Shown here piece by piece: positions 35,746-43,811 of a DNA stretch of 44,557 nucleotides. The stretch comes from a virus, in the IMG/VR virus record IMGVR_UViG_3300032315_001065, positions 1 to 44,557 of that record; one strand, given 5' to 3'. The position numbers were made by a program, and so were the translations under genes. Under the pieces are notes generated by a model. The model did no database searches. It was not told the origin of the DNA and saw only the letters and a program-made list of their open reading frames with translations. The stretch's first letter is position 1. Every line of letters begins with the position of its first letter.

Positions 35746-37349
35746 AAGTAAGTGCCTGTATCATTGCATTAAATGAAGAACAATACATAGAGCGAGCAAT
35801 TCTTAGTTTAAAAAAAATAGAATTGGTAGAAGATATTGTTGTGGTTGATGGTGGAAGCACAGACAATACTGTTAAAATTTGCAAACAATTGGGTTGTAAC
35901 GTTGTGGTTAATCCATGGCCAAACGATTTTTCCATACAAAGAAACCTCGCATTGAGTTTGTGTAAAAATGATTGGATAATTATTGCAGATGCTGATGAAT
36001 GGTATTGTGAAGATACTAGAAATTATTTAAATCAATACTTAGTTAATATACCAGAAAACATTGGAGCTATTAAAATAAATGAAATAAGTGAGTTGGGATG
36101 TAAAAATATAAATGACACACCACTACAAGCAAATGACCTTGAAAAATACTATGTTGGTTATTCACAATTAGAAAATAAAGAAATACGCAATATTAAATTT
36201 CAAGTAGATGATAGAACCATTATATTAACTTACTCAACACGAATAGTTAACAAGACTCGTGGGCAATGGGTAAATCGAGTGCATGAAATTTTTGAACTAA
36301 ATCCAAATTATCATTCTGTGTCATTACCTCAAGAATATATTATTAATCACCAAAAAAGTATAGAAAAGCAGTATCTCAGTGATTCTAGATATGATGCGTT
36401 AATGCATAACGAATGTTTATATACAGCAAATTATGATGATATTATAAATAAAACTTCACAAAAATCTGTATTATTATTGGACACTATATTTTATAAATTA
36501 ATTACAGAAGTTTCTCCTTGTGACATTTTTATTGAAGCCGGTGCATTTAATGGTCAAACATCTAGATTAGTTCACCAAATTTTGCCTAACACAAAGGTAT
36601 ATGCATTTGAAGCAAATACATATAATTATAATGAATTTAAATCATTGTTTGATAATACTACAATAAATTATTTAAATATTGCTATATCTAATCAAACTGG
36701 TGAAATAACTTTTAAAATACACACCAAAATTGGTGAATTTAACATTCCTAAAATAAAAGGAAACGATTCGTTATTATCTCGCAGCGATGATAATGTAATC
36801 TATGAAAATATCACCGTACCAGCCGTTACGTTAAACGGTTATTTTAATGATAAAATTAACACACTAGATTCTGTAGCTCTGTGGGTAGATTTAGAAGGTG
36901 CGGCACATCAAGCACTTGAAGGTGCAACTGACATATTGCCTAATGTGAATGTCATAAAAATAGAAGTGGAAAATTATGAATTTTGGCAGAATCAAAAATT
37001 AGATACAGACATCCGCATATTTTTATCACAACACGGTTTTGTTCCAATATTGCGTGATTATGAATATACTAATCAATATAATATTTTATTTTGCAAATAC
37101 AATATAATTGAATCTCAAAAATTTCAAAACTTGGCTAATACCTATAATTTAATTATGAATAGGTCTGTTGGCACAATTAGTGAAATTAATCGTATAAAGT
37201 CAATCAATGAATTATATAAAAAAATATTAAAAAGAGAAGCTGATTCATCAGGTCTACATCATTATCAGAGTAGTAGGTATTCTATAGACGAAATTGAAAA
37301 TATATTGTTACAATCTGACGAATATAAAACATTAAATGTGACACAATGA
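35742..37349 (+). CDS. Fusion: GT2 glycosyltransferase + FkbM methyltransferase + DUF4214
   Basis: A 535-residue protein. Residues 1-235 are GT2: MKVSACIIALNEEQYIERAI, EDIVVVDGGSTDNTVKICKQ and IADADEWY (the DXD equivalent), with VHEIFELNP further on as in WaaE-like enzymes. Residues about 260-450 are an FkbM-type SAM methyltransferase: DIFIEAGAFNGQTSRLVHQI (motif I), VYAFEANTYNYNEF, and WVDLEGAAHQALEGATDIL. Residues about 486-531 are DUF4214 (INELYKKILKREADSSGLHH, ILLQSDEYKTL). It could add a sugar and methylate the glycan. Both flanks overlap by ATGA. It is strongly A+T-rich relative to 34127-35741. Confidence 0.87.
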   Translation: MKVSACIIALNEEQYIERAILSLKKIELVEDIVVVDGGSTDNTVKICKQLGCNVVVNPWPNDFSIQRNLALSLCKNDWIIIADADEWYCEDTRNYLNQYLVNIPENIGAIKINEISELGCKNINDTPLQANDLEKYYVGYSQLENKEIRNIKFQVDDRTIILTYSTRIVNKTRGQWVNRVHEIFELNPNYHSVSLPQEYIINHQKSIEKQYLSDSRYDALMHNECLYTANYDDIINKTSQKSVLLLDTIFYKLITEVSPCDIFIEAGAFNGQTSRLVHQILPNTKVYAFEANTYNYNEFKSLFDNTTINYLNIAISNQTGEITFKIHTKIGEFNIPKIKGNDSLLSRSDDNVIYENITVPAVTLNGYFNDKINTLDSVALWVDLEGAAHQALEGATDILPNVNVIKIEVENYEFWQNQKLDTDIRIFLSQHGFVPILRDYEYTNQYNILFCKYNIIESQKFQNLANTYNLIMNRSVGTISEINRIKSINELYKKILKREADSSGLHHYQSSRYSIDEIENILLQSDEYKTLNVTQ

Positions 37350-38347
37350 ATAAAGAAATAGCACATTTATTTTGGCATGGCGAACTTACCAATTTAGAAA
37401 AAGTTTGTATTCAATCATTTGTTAAGCAAGGATTTGATACAAGAATTTGGTCATATACCAATATACAGGTAGATGGAGCAGAATCTTGTGATGCTAGGTT
37501 AATATTACCAGAAGAACATTTGACAAAATACAAACAACAACATTTTAAAATTACTGATGGTTCAAAAGAATTTCATACATCTATGTCTGCGTTTTCGGAT
37601 GTATTCAGGTGGAAACTCATTAATAAATTTGGTGGTTGGTGGTTTGATACTGATTGTTATTGTTTAAAATCTTCAGAAGAATTTAAAAAACTTAGAGAAA
37701 ACAAACCATTTGTTGCTGGATTACAGAACTCTAGCAATTTATCGGTTAATACGGCAGCAATTTATGCTGATTATGATATATCATTAAAGTTTTGCAATCA
37801 AATAAAAGCTGTATGCGAGTATTATAATTATAATTTACCTCAATGGGGAGATATTGGTCCAAACTTACTTACCAAATTTGTTCTAGAACAAAATTTAATT
37901 GACAATGTTGTATCAATAGAAAAAATTTATTCAATAGAAACTCATCAGTTTAATTTGTTTATAGATGCTGAATTAAAACAAACGGCCAAATCTTTGATTG
38001 TAAATTCCTACATATCTCACATATGGCATTCTCAATTGTCTGCACATGATGTTGATAAAAACAACCCTCCAGATGGCTCGTTGTTAAAAGAGTTTTATGA
38101 CGGAAGTTATACAAATACCGAATTAGAAAATAGTGTTGTCATTTCAAATTATAAAGGTTTATTTGAAAGAACTTTATTTGAAAAATACGTTAGTATATCT
38201 GAACTATATAAAAAAATACTCAACCGAAAACCTGATAATGAAGGTTTAGAACACTATTTAAATTCAAATAAAAGTATTGAAGAAATTAAAAATATATTGT
38301 TACAGTCTGACGAATACATGGTCAAAAAAAAAATTGCACAACAATGA
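37346..38347 (+). CDS. GT32-like glycosyltransferase + DUF4214
   Basis: This 333-residue protein starts MNKEIAHLFWHGELTNLEKV. It has SAFSDVFRWKLINKFGGWWF then DTDCYCLKS, the sugar-binding DXD block of Gly_transf_sug/alpha-1,4-glycosyltransferase-like enzymes, and HIWHSQLSAHDVD, a likely C-terminal active-site His region. Residues about 283-330 are DUF4214 (ISELYKKILNRKPDNEGLEH, YLNSNKS, NILLQSDEYM). The DUF4214 part is very similar, even in DNA, to that of the preceding gene. ATGA overlaps join it to both neighbours. The sugar donor and acceptor are unknown. Confidence 0.84.
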   Translation: MNKEIAHLFWHGELTNLEKVCIQSFVKQGFDTRIWSYTNIQVDGAESCDARLILPEEHLTKYKQQHFKITDGSKEFHTSMSAFSDVFRWKLINKFGGWWFDTDCYCLKSSEEFKKLRENKPFVAGLQNSSNLSVNTAAIYADYDISLKFCNQIKAVCEYYNYNLPQWGDIGPNLLTKFVLEQNLIDNVVSIEKIYSIETHQFNLFIDAELKQTAKSLIVNSYISHIWHSQLSAHDVDKNNPPDGSLLKEFYDGSYTNTELENSVVISNYKGLFERTLFEKYVSISELYKKILNRKPDNEGLEHYLNSNKSIEEIKNILLQSDEYMVKKKIAQQ

Positions 38348-39075
38348 GTAATAATATGAAAATACTTAACAACGAACAAATTAAAATTAACATAGGTGCC
38401 GGAAGCACCAGCTTTCCAGGATACTTAAATTGTGACTACTCTAATTATTATAATCCAGACTTTGTGTTTGACTTAGAAAAAGACACATGGCCTTTTGAAA
38501 ACAATAGTGTGACTCATGTAATTGCTCATCATGTGTTGGAGCATTTGGGCGAAGGATACTTTCACGCATTGAAAGAACTATACAGAGTTTGTGCTCCTGG
38601 TGCCAGTATAGATATTAAAGTTCCGCACTATACCAGTCACAATTTCTTTCATGATGCCACACACAAGCGAGCGATAACTGCTCCTGGAATGAGCATGTTT
38701 GGGCAAAAAAGAAACCACAATGATTTTCTTGCCAATGCCGCCACATCAAGATTGGGACAATATCTAAATATTGATTTAGAATTAATCTCATATTCATATG
38801 TGCCCGATGACCGATACAAAGAAATTTTACATGGCAAAACAGTAGAACAAATTGAAGAATATGCTTATGAAAAAAATAATATCATATCTGAAATAAGTAT
38901 CAAAATGATGGTGATTAAAGGAACCAGAGCTGAACAAATCAACGCATACTATGTGAATTATCTAAATCGCAACGCGGATGAAGGAGGGCTGAACTTTTAT
39001 TTGAACTCTGACATGACTTTGGAACAAATATTACACGACATAAAAAATTCAGACGAATACAAAACAATTCAATGA
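38344..39075 (+). CDS. Class I SAM methyltransferase + DUF4214
   Basis: This is a 243-residue protein. INIGAGSTSFPGYLNCDYS is a SAM-binding motif I, DLEKDTWPFENNSVTHVIAH then HVLEHLGEGYFHALKELYRV are motifs II/III typical of type 11 methyltransferases, and FHDATHKRAI matches the DPTHxR-like loop common in polysaccharide-locus methyltransferases. Residues about 199-243 are a short DUF4214 (INAYYVNYLNRNADEGGLNF, SDEYKTIQ). It probably methylates a sugar of the glycan made by its neighbours. ATGA overlaps on both sides. A second in-frame ATG at 38356 is a possible alternative start. Confidence 0.85.
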   Translation: MSNNMKILNNEQIKINIGAGSTSFPGYLNCDYSNYYNPDFVFDLEKDTWPFENNSVTHVIAHHVLEHLGEGYFHALKELYRVCAPGASIDIKVPHYTSHNFFHDATHKRAITAPGMSMFGQKRNHNDFLANAATSRLGQYLNIDLELISYSYVPDDRYKEILHGKTVEQIEEYAYEKNNIISEISIKMMVIKGTRAEQINAYYVNYLNRNADEGGLNFYLNSDMTLEQILHDIKNSDEYKTIQ

Positions 39076-40364
39076 TACCAAAAATTTTACTGCAAACGTC
39101 AAAGAACAAGTTGGATCAATATGTATTGGATGACCTTGGTAATTTTATTGCTGGTTGGAAATATTTGCATTTTACAGATTTGGAAATTGTACAATTTTTC
39201 AAACACAACCCATTGCAACAGTTCCCAGACATAGTAGAAGTTTTTGAAAACATACCTCGTGGTGAGTACAAAGCAGATTTGTTTCGTTACTACTTTTTAT
39301 ATTTGAATGGTGGAGTTTTTGTAGACAGCGACTTGCAATTAAAAATTGATTTGAACTATTACGTTGAAAATTTTAGTTATTTTACAACACAGGCTTGCCA
39401 TCCAAATGAAACTTGTTATTTCCAAGGACTGTTGGCAGCAGAACCTAAGAACAAAATAATATACGAAGCCCTGGTTGACACATACAATTTATTTAAATCC
39501 AATCATCAGTTGAGTTTTTACACTGAGCTGTGTCACAGGTTTAAACAAATATCCTTAAAACACGAATCTGAGTATCTTGTTAAACTTTTTGATGAAGTGC
39601 CGCACGATGGGTATACAACAGTATTTGACAAACTTACTGGCAAAGATGTGGCTGTGCATTTTCATGAACCTGGAATTATTCCACCGCCGGTGCTGGGCGA
39701 AGAAAACACTAGTAGAAAACAAATAATTCGTGCAGTGTATTTAAATTATCTTAAACGTGAACCTGATGAATCTGGTTTACAAAACTATTTAAATACAAAT
39801 TTAGTAGTGGCAGAAATAGTCAACGACATTTTAAGTTCACAAGAGTTCAAAAAAGTTCGTGAAATGTTTCCTAGAAATACAATTGTTTTTGCCAATGGTG
39901 GTGACCAAACCAAAGAAAACATACCAGAGATGGATACAGAAGTAGAAAATGTTGAGTTTATTTTTGGTGTTGGTGGTGAAAACAAAATGAATTCATCTTC
40001 TTGGATACTTAAAGAATGGTCTCAACAAAAGGTTTACAGGAATTGGGGGCACCACACAACTTATTTTGAAAACGACACACACAACGTTAAATTAAAACGA
40101 TTGGTTTTGAATACAAATCAATCAATTAGTATGCAAAGGCACTTTAAGCGAAATGAACTTTGGTTTGTAGAAAACGGCCAAGGCGTGGTTTATACACAAA
40201 AAGATGGTGTAAAACAAGAAGTTCAACAGTTGGGAATCGATGATACTATTAAAATTGGCGTTGGAGAATGGCACCAACTAAAGAATACCGGAACACAACC
40301 TTTAATTATTGTTGAAATTCAGTATGGAGATTTGTGTGTGGAAAATGACATCGAGAGATTATGA
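39072..40364 (+). CDS. Fusion: GT32-like glycosyltransferase + DUF4214 + phosphomannose-isomerase-type cupin
   Basis: A 430-residue protein. Residues 1-210 are GT32-like: MIPKILLQTSKNKLDQYVLD, IPRGEYKADLFRYYFLYLNG, GVFVDSDLQLK (DXD). Residues about 216-262 are DUF4214 (IRAVYLNYLKREPDESGLQN, SSQEFKKV). Residues about 315-430 form a cupin like the C-terminal domain of type II mannose-6-phosphate isomerase/GDP-mannose pyrophosphorylase: YRNWGHHTTYFENDTHNVKL, SMQRHFKRNELWFVENGQG, EWHQLKNTGTQPLIIVEIQY, GDLCVENDIERL. Cupin metal-site His residues are visible (QRHFKRNE and WHQL). It may supply or shape a mannose-type donor and transfer it. It is the last gene of the cassette. The fusion order is unusual. 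Confidence 0.83.
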   Translation: MIPKILLQTSKNKLDQYVLDDLGNFIAGWKYLHFTDLEIVQFFKHNPLQQFPDIVEVFENIPRGEYKADLFRYYFLYLNGGVFVDSDLQLKIDLNYYVENFSYFTTQACHPNETCYFQGLLAAEPKNKIIYEALVDTYNLFKSNHQLSFYTELCHRFKQISLKHESEYLVKLFDEVPHDGYTTVFDKLTGKDVAVHFHEPGIIPPPVLGEENTSRKQIIRAVYLNYLKREPDESGLQNYLNTNLVVAEIVNDILSSQEFKKVREMFPRNTIVFANGGDQTKENIPEMDTEVENVEFIFGVGGENKMNSSSWILKEWSQQKVYRNWGHHTTYFENDTHNVKLKRLVLNTNQSISMQRHFKRNELWFVENGQGVVYTQKDGVKQEVQQLGIDDTIKIGVGEWHQLKNTGTQPLIIVEIQYGDLCVENDIERL

Positions 40365-40386
40365 AATAAGGTTAAATGGTATAAAG

Positions 40387-40394
40387 CATAAATA
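40387..40394 (+). promoter_or_regulatory. Late promoter (CATAAATA) after the glycan cassette
   Basis: CATAAATA lies in the 67-base gap 40365-40431 and ends 37 nt before the TTG start at 40432. It restarts late transcription for the second fibre block. AAGGGGAG at 40416-40423 follows as the ribosome binding site. Confidence 0.68.
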
Positions 40395-40431
40395 AACCAT
40401 AAAACCTGACAATTCAAGGGGAGAATGAACC

Positions 40432-41292
40432 TTGTCAATTAAAAACTTTCAAATAAAAAATGGTTTATCGGTTAATGGCCAAGAAGTTATTGATGGTAAT
40501 GCCAATGGCGACTTTACTTCAGTAATTATATCAGGTATAGACATACTTGAATATACTCAAGAAGCATATAATCAAGCAAATACCGTTAATAATACGGCTA
40601 ATACGGCTCAATCCGCTTTTAACACCGCTAATGGTGCTAATGGTCTAGCTGTTGGTGCTTATAATCAAGCAAACGTTACCATCGGGGTTGATGCTACCCA
40701 AAATACTAGATTAAATGCTATCGAAACAACTAATGCTAACCAGAATACTGCTATTACATTAGTTAATCAATTCACACAGTCGGCATATAATCAAGCCAAT
40801 ACGGATTATACTACATTATCAATACAAACATCTACATCATCATCCAATGGACTTTATGTTCCAGTAATTACAGTATCAGCCAATGGCCGTGTTACTGCCA
40901 TATCAAACACATTAATAACTACTACTGGTGGTACAGTATACACCAGAAAGACCACAAATTCATTCATAAATAACAATGAAGGTATTATTGCAGACACCTC
41001 AGCTGGTTCTTTTACCATTACACTTCCTTCGACACCAACTGTTGGTAATCAAGTTGTTGTTGCTGATGGTAATAATTTTGCTACTAACAATCTAACTATT
41101 GCTCGCAATGGTTCAACTATTGAAGGTATTGCAGAAGATTTAATTTTAGATATTCAGGGTGTGTTGGTCACATTTATCTACGATGGTTCCACTTGGGAAA
41201 TTTATACACAAGTTGGTGCTCAGGGTGGTGTAAGTACATCATCTGGTGGAACTACTGGATTTGAACAAAACTTTCTTTTAATGGGTGCTTAA
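40432..41292 (+). CDS. Short fibre protein with TQN repeats, TTG start
   Basis: This 286-residue fibre probably starts at TTG 40432: AAGGGGAG lies 8 nt upstream, and the nearer ATG (40425) is out of frame and stops after four codons. The N-terminus MSIKNFQIKNGLSVNGQEVI is a typical phage fibre base module. It has YNQANTVNNTANTAQ and one TQNTRLNAIET / NQNTAITLVNQF unit (about 84-117). The second half is beta-rich, with DTSAGSFTITLPSTPTVGNQ and LTIARNGSTIEGIAEDLILD, a phage fibre tip fold. It is coupled to the next gene (stop and ATG adjacent). Confidence 0.78.
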   Translation: MSIKNFQIKNGLSVNGQEVIDGNANGDFTSVIISGIDILEYTQEAYNQANTVNNTANTAQSAFNTANGANGLAVGAYNQANVTIGVDATQNTRLNAIETTNANQNTAITLVNQFTQSAYNQANTDYTTLSIQTSTSSSNGLYVPVITVSANGRVTAISNTLITTTGGTVYTRKTTNSFINNNEGIIADTSAGSFTITLPSTPTVGNQVVVADGNNFATNNLTIARNGSTIEGIAEDLILDIQGVLVTFIYDGSTWEIYTQVGAQGGVSTSSGGTTGFEQNFLLMGA

Positions 41293-41619
41293 ATGCCAAC
41301 AGTTTACAAAGTATTAGGTCAGGTTAGACCATCATCAGCCACAGCAACAACTCTTTACACAGTTCCGAATTCTACTTCAGCAGTATGTAGCACATTATCT
41401 ATTTGTAACACAGGTACAAGTACAACTTATCGTATTGCTATTCGCCCCTCGGGTGGTGCGATTGCCGACATTCATTATATAGTGTATGAATCAGCGATTG
41501 AACAATATGATACCGCAATGTTGACTCTTGGAATTACTCTTGCTGCCACAGACGTTGTAACCGTTTATTCTAATACAGCTAACGTAGTATTTAATTTGTT
41601 TGGCTCGGAGATCAGTTAA
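41293..41619 (+). CDS. Small beta-sandwich virion protein
   Basis: This 108-residue protein begins MPTVYKVLGQVRPSSATATT and contains LYTVPNSTSAVCSTLSICNT and TYRIAIRPSGGAIADIHYIV. Proteins of this pattern sit beside fibre genes in T4-like aquatic phages and are generally annotated as structural. The start directly follows the fibre stop, and its own stop overlaps the next ATG (TAATG), so three fibre-region genes are translationally coupled. Probably a tip or connector protein; the function is unproven. Confidence 0.65.
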   Translation: MPTVYKVLGQVRPSSATATTLYTVPNSTSAVCSTLSICNTGTSTTYRIAIRPSGGAIADIHYIVYESAIEQYDTAMLTLGITLAATDVVTVYSNTANVVFNLFGSEIS

Positions 41620-43802
41620 TGTCGGTACGTACAGTTAGCGCATCACCTACCACAAGCAACGCAGGATTGAATACAAAGTCGTTGACAAGTAGCACATCCA
41701 CTATTTCCAGTGGTTCTGTTACTCCGTGGGTGCGAAACTCTCAATGGTTAACATTGCCAACAGTTTCGGACACAGAGCAAAAAGTTGTAGGATTATATGC
41801 AATACAGGAGAACGCTAACTTTATTGCTTTAACTTGCTCAGGCGCTTATACGGTTAACTGGGGTGATGGTACCATTCAAAACTTTGCCTCCGGGGTTACT
41901 GCTTATTATGAATATTCATATACCAATTCTGCTTTTGATGGCACTCTAACCAATGAAGGTTACAAACAAGCTATCGTAACTGTTATGCCACAGTCAGGAC
42001 AAAACTTAACTAGTTTTAATATTGTAGTCAAACACAATCAAAGTGGTTTGCAAAATGGATATTCAACGGGGTGGTTAGACCTAACCCTTTCACTTCCAAA
42101 TTGTACCACTTTGACTATAGGAAATGGTTCTGGAACAAGCACCGTGATACACGGATTTTTAGATCAAGTTACTATTTTAAACCATGCAGTGACTAGTATG
42201 TCTAATATGTTTTTTGGTTGTACTTCACTTCAATCAGTACCTTTGTTTAATACTGCTACGGTGACTGATATGAGTAATATGTTTAATGGTTGTGGTTCAC
42301 TTCAATCAGTTCCATTATTTAATACTGTTGCTGTGACTAATATGAATAATATGTTTAACAACTGCCGGCGCTTGCTATCGGTTCCTTTGTTTAATACTGT
42401 TGCAGTGACTAATATGAGTAGTATGTTTATTGGTTGTATTTCACTTCAATCGGTTCCTTTACTTAATACTGTTGCTGTGACTAATATGAATAATATGTTT
42501 AACGCCTGCCGACAATTAGAAACAATTCCATTATTCAATACTGGTGCAACAACTAGTATGAGTAGTATGTTTAATGGTTGTGTTTCACTTAAATCAGTTC
42601 CATTATTCAATACTGCTGCAGTGGCCGATATGTCTGGTATGTTTACTAATTGTACTGCACTCCAATCAGTTCCATTATTTAATACTGGTGCGGTGACTAA
42701 TATAAATAGTATGTTTAACACTTGCCGACAATTAGAAACAATTCCATTATTCAATACTGGTGCAGTGACTAATATGAATAATATGTTGGCTAATTGTAAT
42801 TCACTTCAATCAGTTCCATTATTTAATACTGGTGCGGTGACTAATATATCTGGTTTGTTTGCTAATTGTAGTTCACTTCAATCAGTTCCATTATTTAATA
42901 CTGTTGCTGTGACTAATATGAGTACTATGTTTAGTGGTTGTGTTTCACTTAAATCAGTTCCATTATTCAATACTGCTGCGGTGACTAATATGTCTAATAT
43001 GTTTAATGGTTGTAGTTTACTGCAATCAGTTCCATTATTTAATACTGCTGCGGTGACTAATATGAGTGATATGTTTAATGGTTGTAGTTCACTTCAATCA
43101 GTTCCATCATTCAATACTGGTGCAGTAACCACTTCTACTCAAATGTTTATTTCTTGTTTTGGCCTTTCACGCATACAAGTAACCGGAATGAGGGTTTCTT
43201 TTTCTACAGCAAACTGCAAACTTTCTAGCACAGCACTCAACGAAATATTTACAAACCTAACACCAGTAACTACAACACAGACACTTACTATCACAAGTAA
43301 TTATGGCGTTGACTCTGTGGTAACAAAATCTGTTACTACAACAGCACAATCACTAACAGTACCGATGGCAGTTACATCTGATTTGGTTGTAGGTGAATTT
43401 GTTACTGGTGTTGGAACTGGTATTACAACCGGAGTTTCCGTTGCTTCCGATGTAGCAGCAAACACATTTACATTAACAAACCACGGTCTTACAAACGGAA
43501 AAAGTGTTTCTTTTTCTACATTAGGGACTACAACTGGTATTTCGGCATGGACTATTTATTTTGTTGTTAATGCAACAGCAAACACATTTCAAGTTTCACT
43601 TACCGATGGTGGTGCTGCAATTGACTTGACTGGTACCAATGCATCTTTAAACGCAAGATATCCAAGTATTATCACTGCAATTACGCCAGGAGTGTCGATA
43701 ACATTAGACACACCGGCAGCTACATCAGCATCGACTACTTTGTCGTTTAGATCACTAAATTCATCCACGGCACTTTTAAAAAATTGGACTATTACCTTTT
43801 AA
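41619..43802 (+). CDS. Adhesin with BspA-like DUF285 24-residue repeats
   Basis: This is a 727-residue protein. An N-terminal section has LTCSGAYTVNWGDGTIQNFA (about 68-90), a PKD-like strand seen before DUF285 arrays. Residues 203-514 are 13 uninterrupted 24-residue repeats, consensus SLQSVPLFNTxAVTNMSNMF followed by NxCx, the BspA-like leucine-rich (DUF285) surface protein repeat. Every repeat has Cys at position 23, so stacked turns would form a Cys ladder. The C-terminal region (about 590-727) has LTNGKSVSFSTLGTTTGISA and FVVNATANTFQVS, a phage fibre module. It probably binds a host surface ligand. DUF285 in a phage fibre block suggests exchange with bacterial surface genes. Confidence 0.83.
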   Translation: MSVRTVSASPTTSNAGLNTKSLTSSTSTISSGSVTPWVRNSQWLTLPTVSDTEQKVVGLYAIQENANFIALTCSGAYTVNWGDGTIQNFASGVTAYYEYSYTNSAFDGTLTNEGYKQAIVTVMPQSGQNLTSFNIVVKHNQSGLQNGYSTGWLDLTLSLPNCTTLTIGNGSGTSTVIHGFLDQVTILNHAVTSMSNMFFGCTSLQSVPLFNTATVTDMSNMFNGCGSLQSVPLFNTVAVTNMNNMFNNCRRLLSVPLFNTVAVTNMSSMFIGCISLQSVPLLNTVAVTNMNNMFNACRQLETIPLFNTGATTSMSSMFNGCVSLKSVPLFNTAAVADMSGMFTNCTALQSVPLFNTGAVTNINSMFNTCRQLETIPLFNTGAVTNMNNMLANCNSLQSVPLFNTGAVTNISGLFANCSSLQSVPLFNTVAVTNMSTMFSGCVSLKSVPLFNTAAVTNMSNMFNGCSLLQSVPLFNTAAVTNMSDMFNGCSSLQSVPSFNTGAVTTSTQMFISCFGLSRIQVTGMRVSFSTANCKLSSTALNEIFTNLTPVTTTQTLTITSNYGVDSVVTKSVTTTAQSLTVPMAVTSDLVVGEFVTGVGTGITTGVSVASDVAANTFTLTNHGLTNGKSVSFSTLGTTTGISAWTIYFVVNATANTFQVSLTDGGAAIDLTGTNASLNARYPSIITAITPGVSITLDTPAATSASTTLSFRSLNSSTALLKNWTITF
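42225..43160 (+). repeat. 13 x 72-bp DUF285 repeats
   Basis: Thirteen in-frame 72-bp units with no indels. Several are near-identical in DNA (for example the TTCACTTCAATCAGTTCCAT segment recurs), so copy number can change by recombination while keeping the reading frame. Confidence 0.92.
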
Positions 43803-43811
43803 ACAGAATAT

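Noticed and set aside
32157-40364. Diversity-generating retroelement, suggested by the tropism-determinant-like N-terminus of the YadA-type fibre
   Set aside because: No reverse transcriptase, template repeat or C-type lectin variable region is visible in the window.
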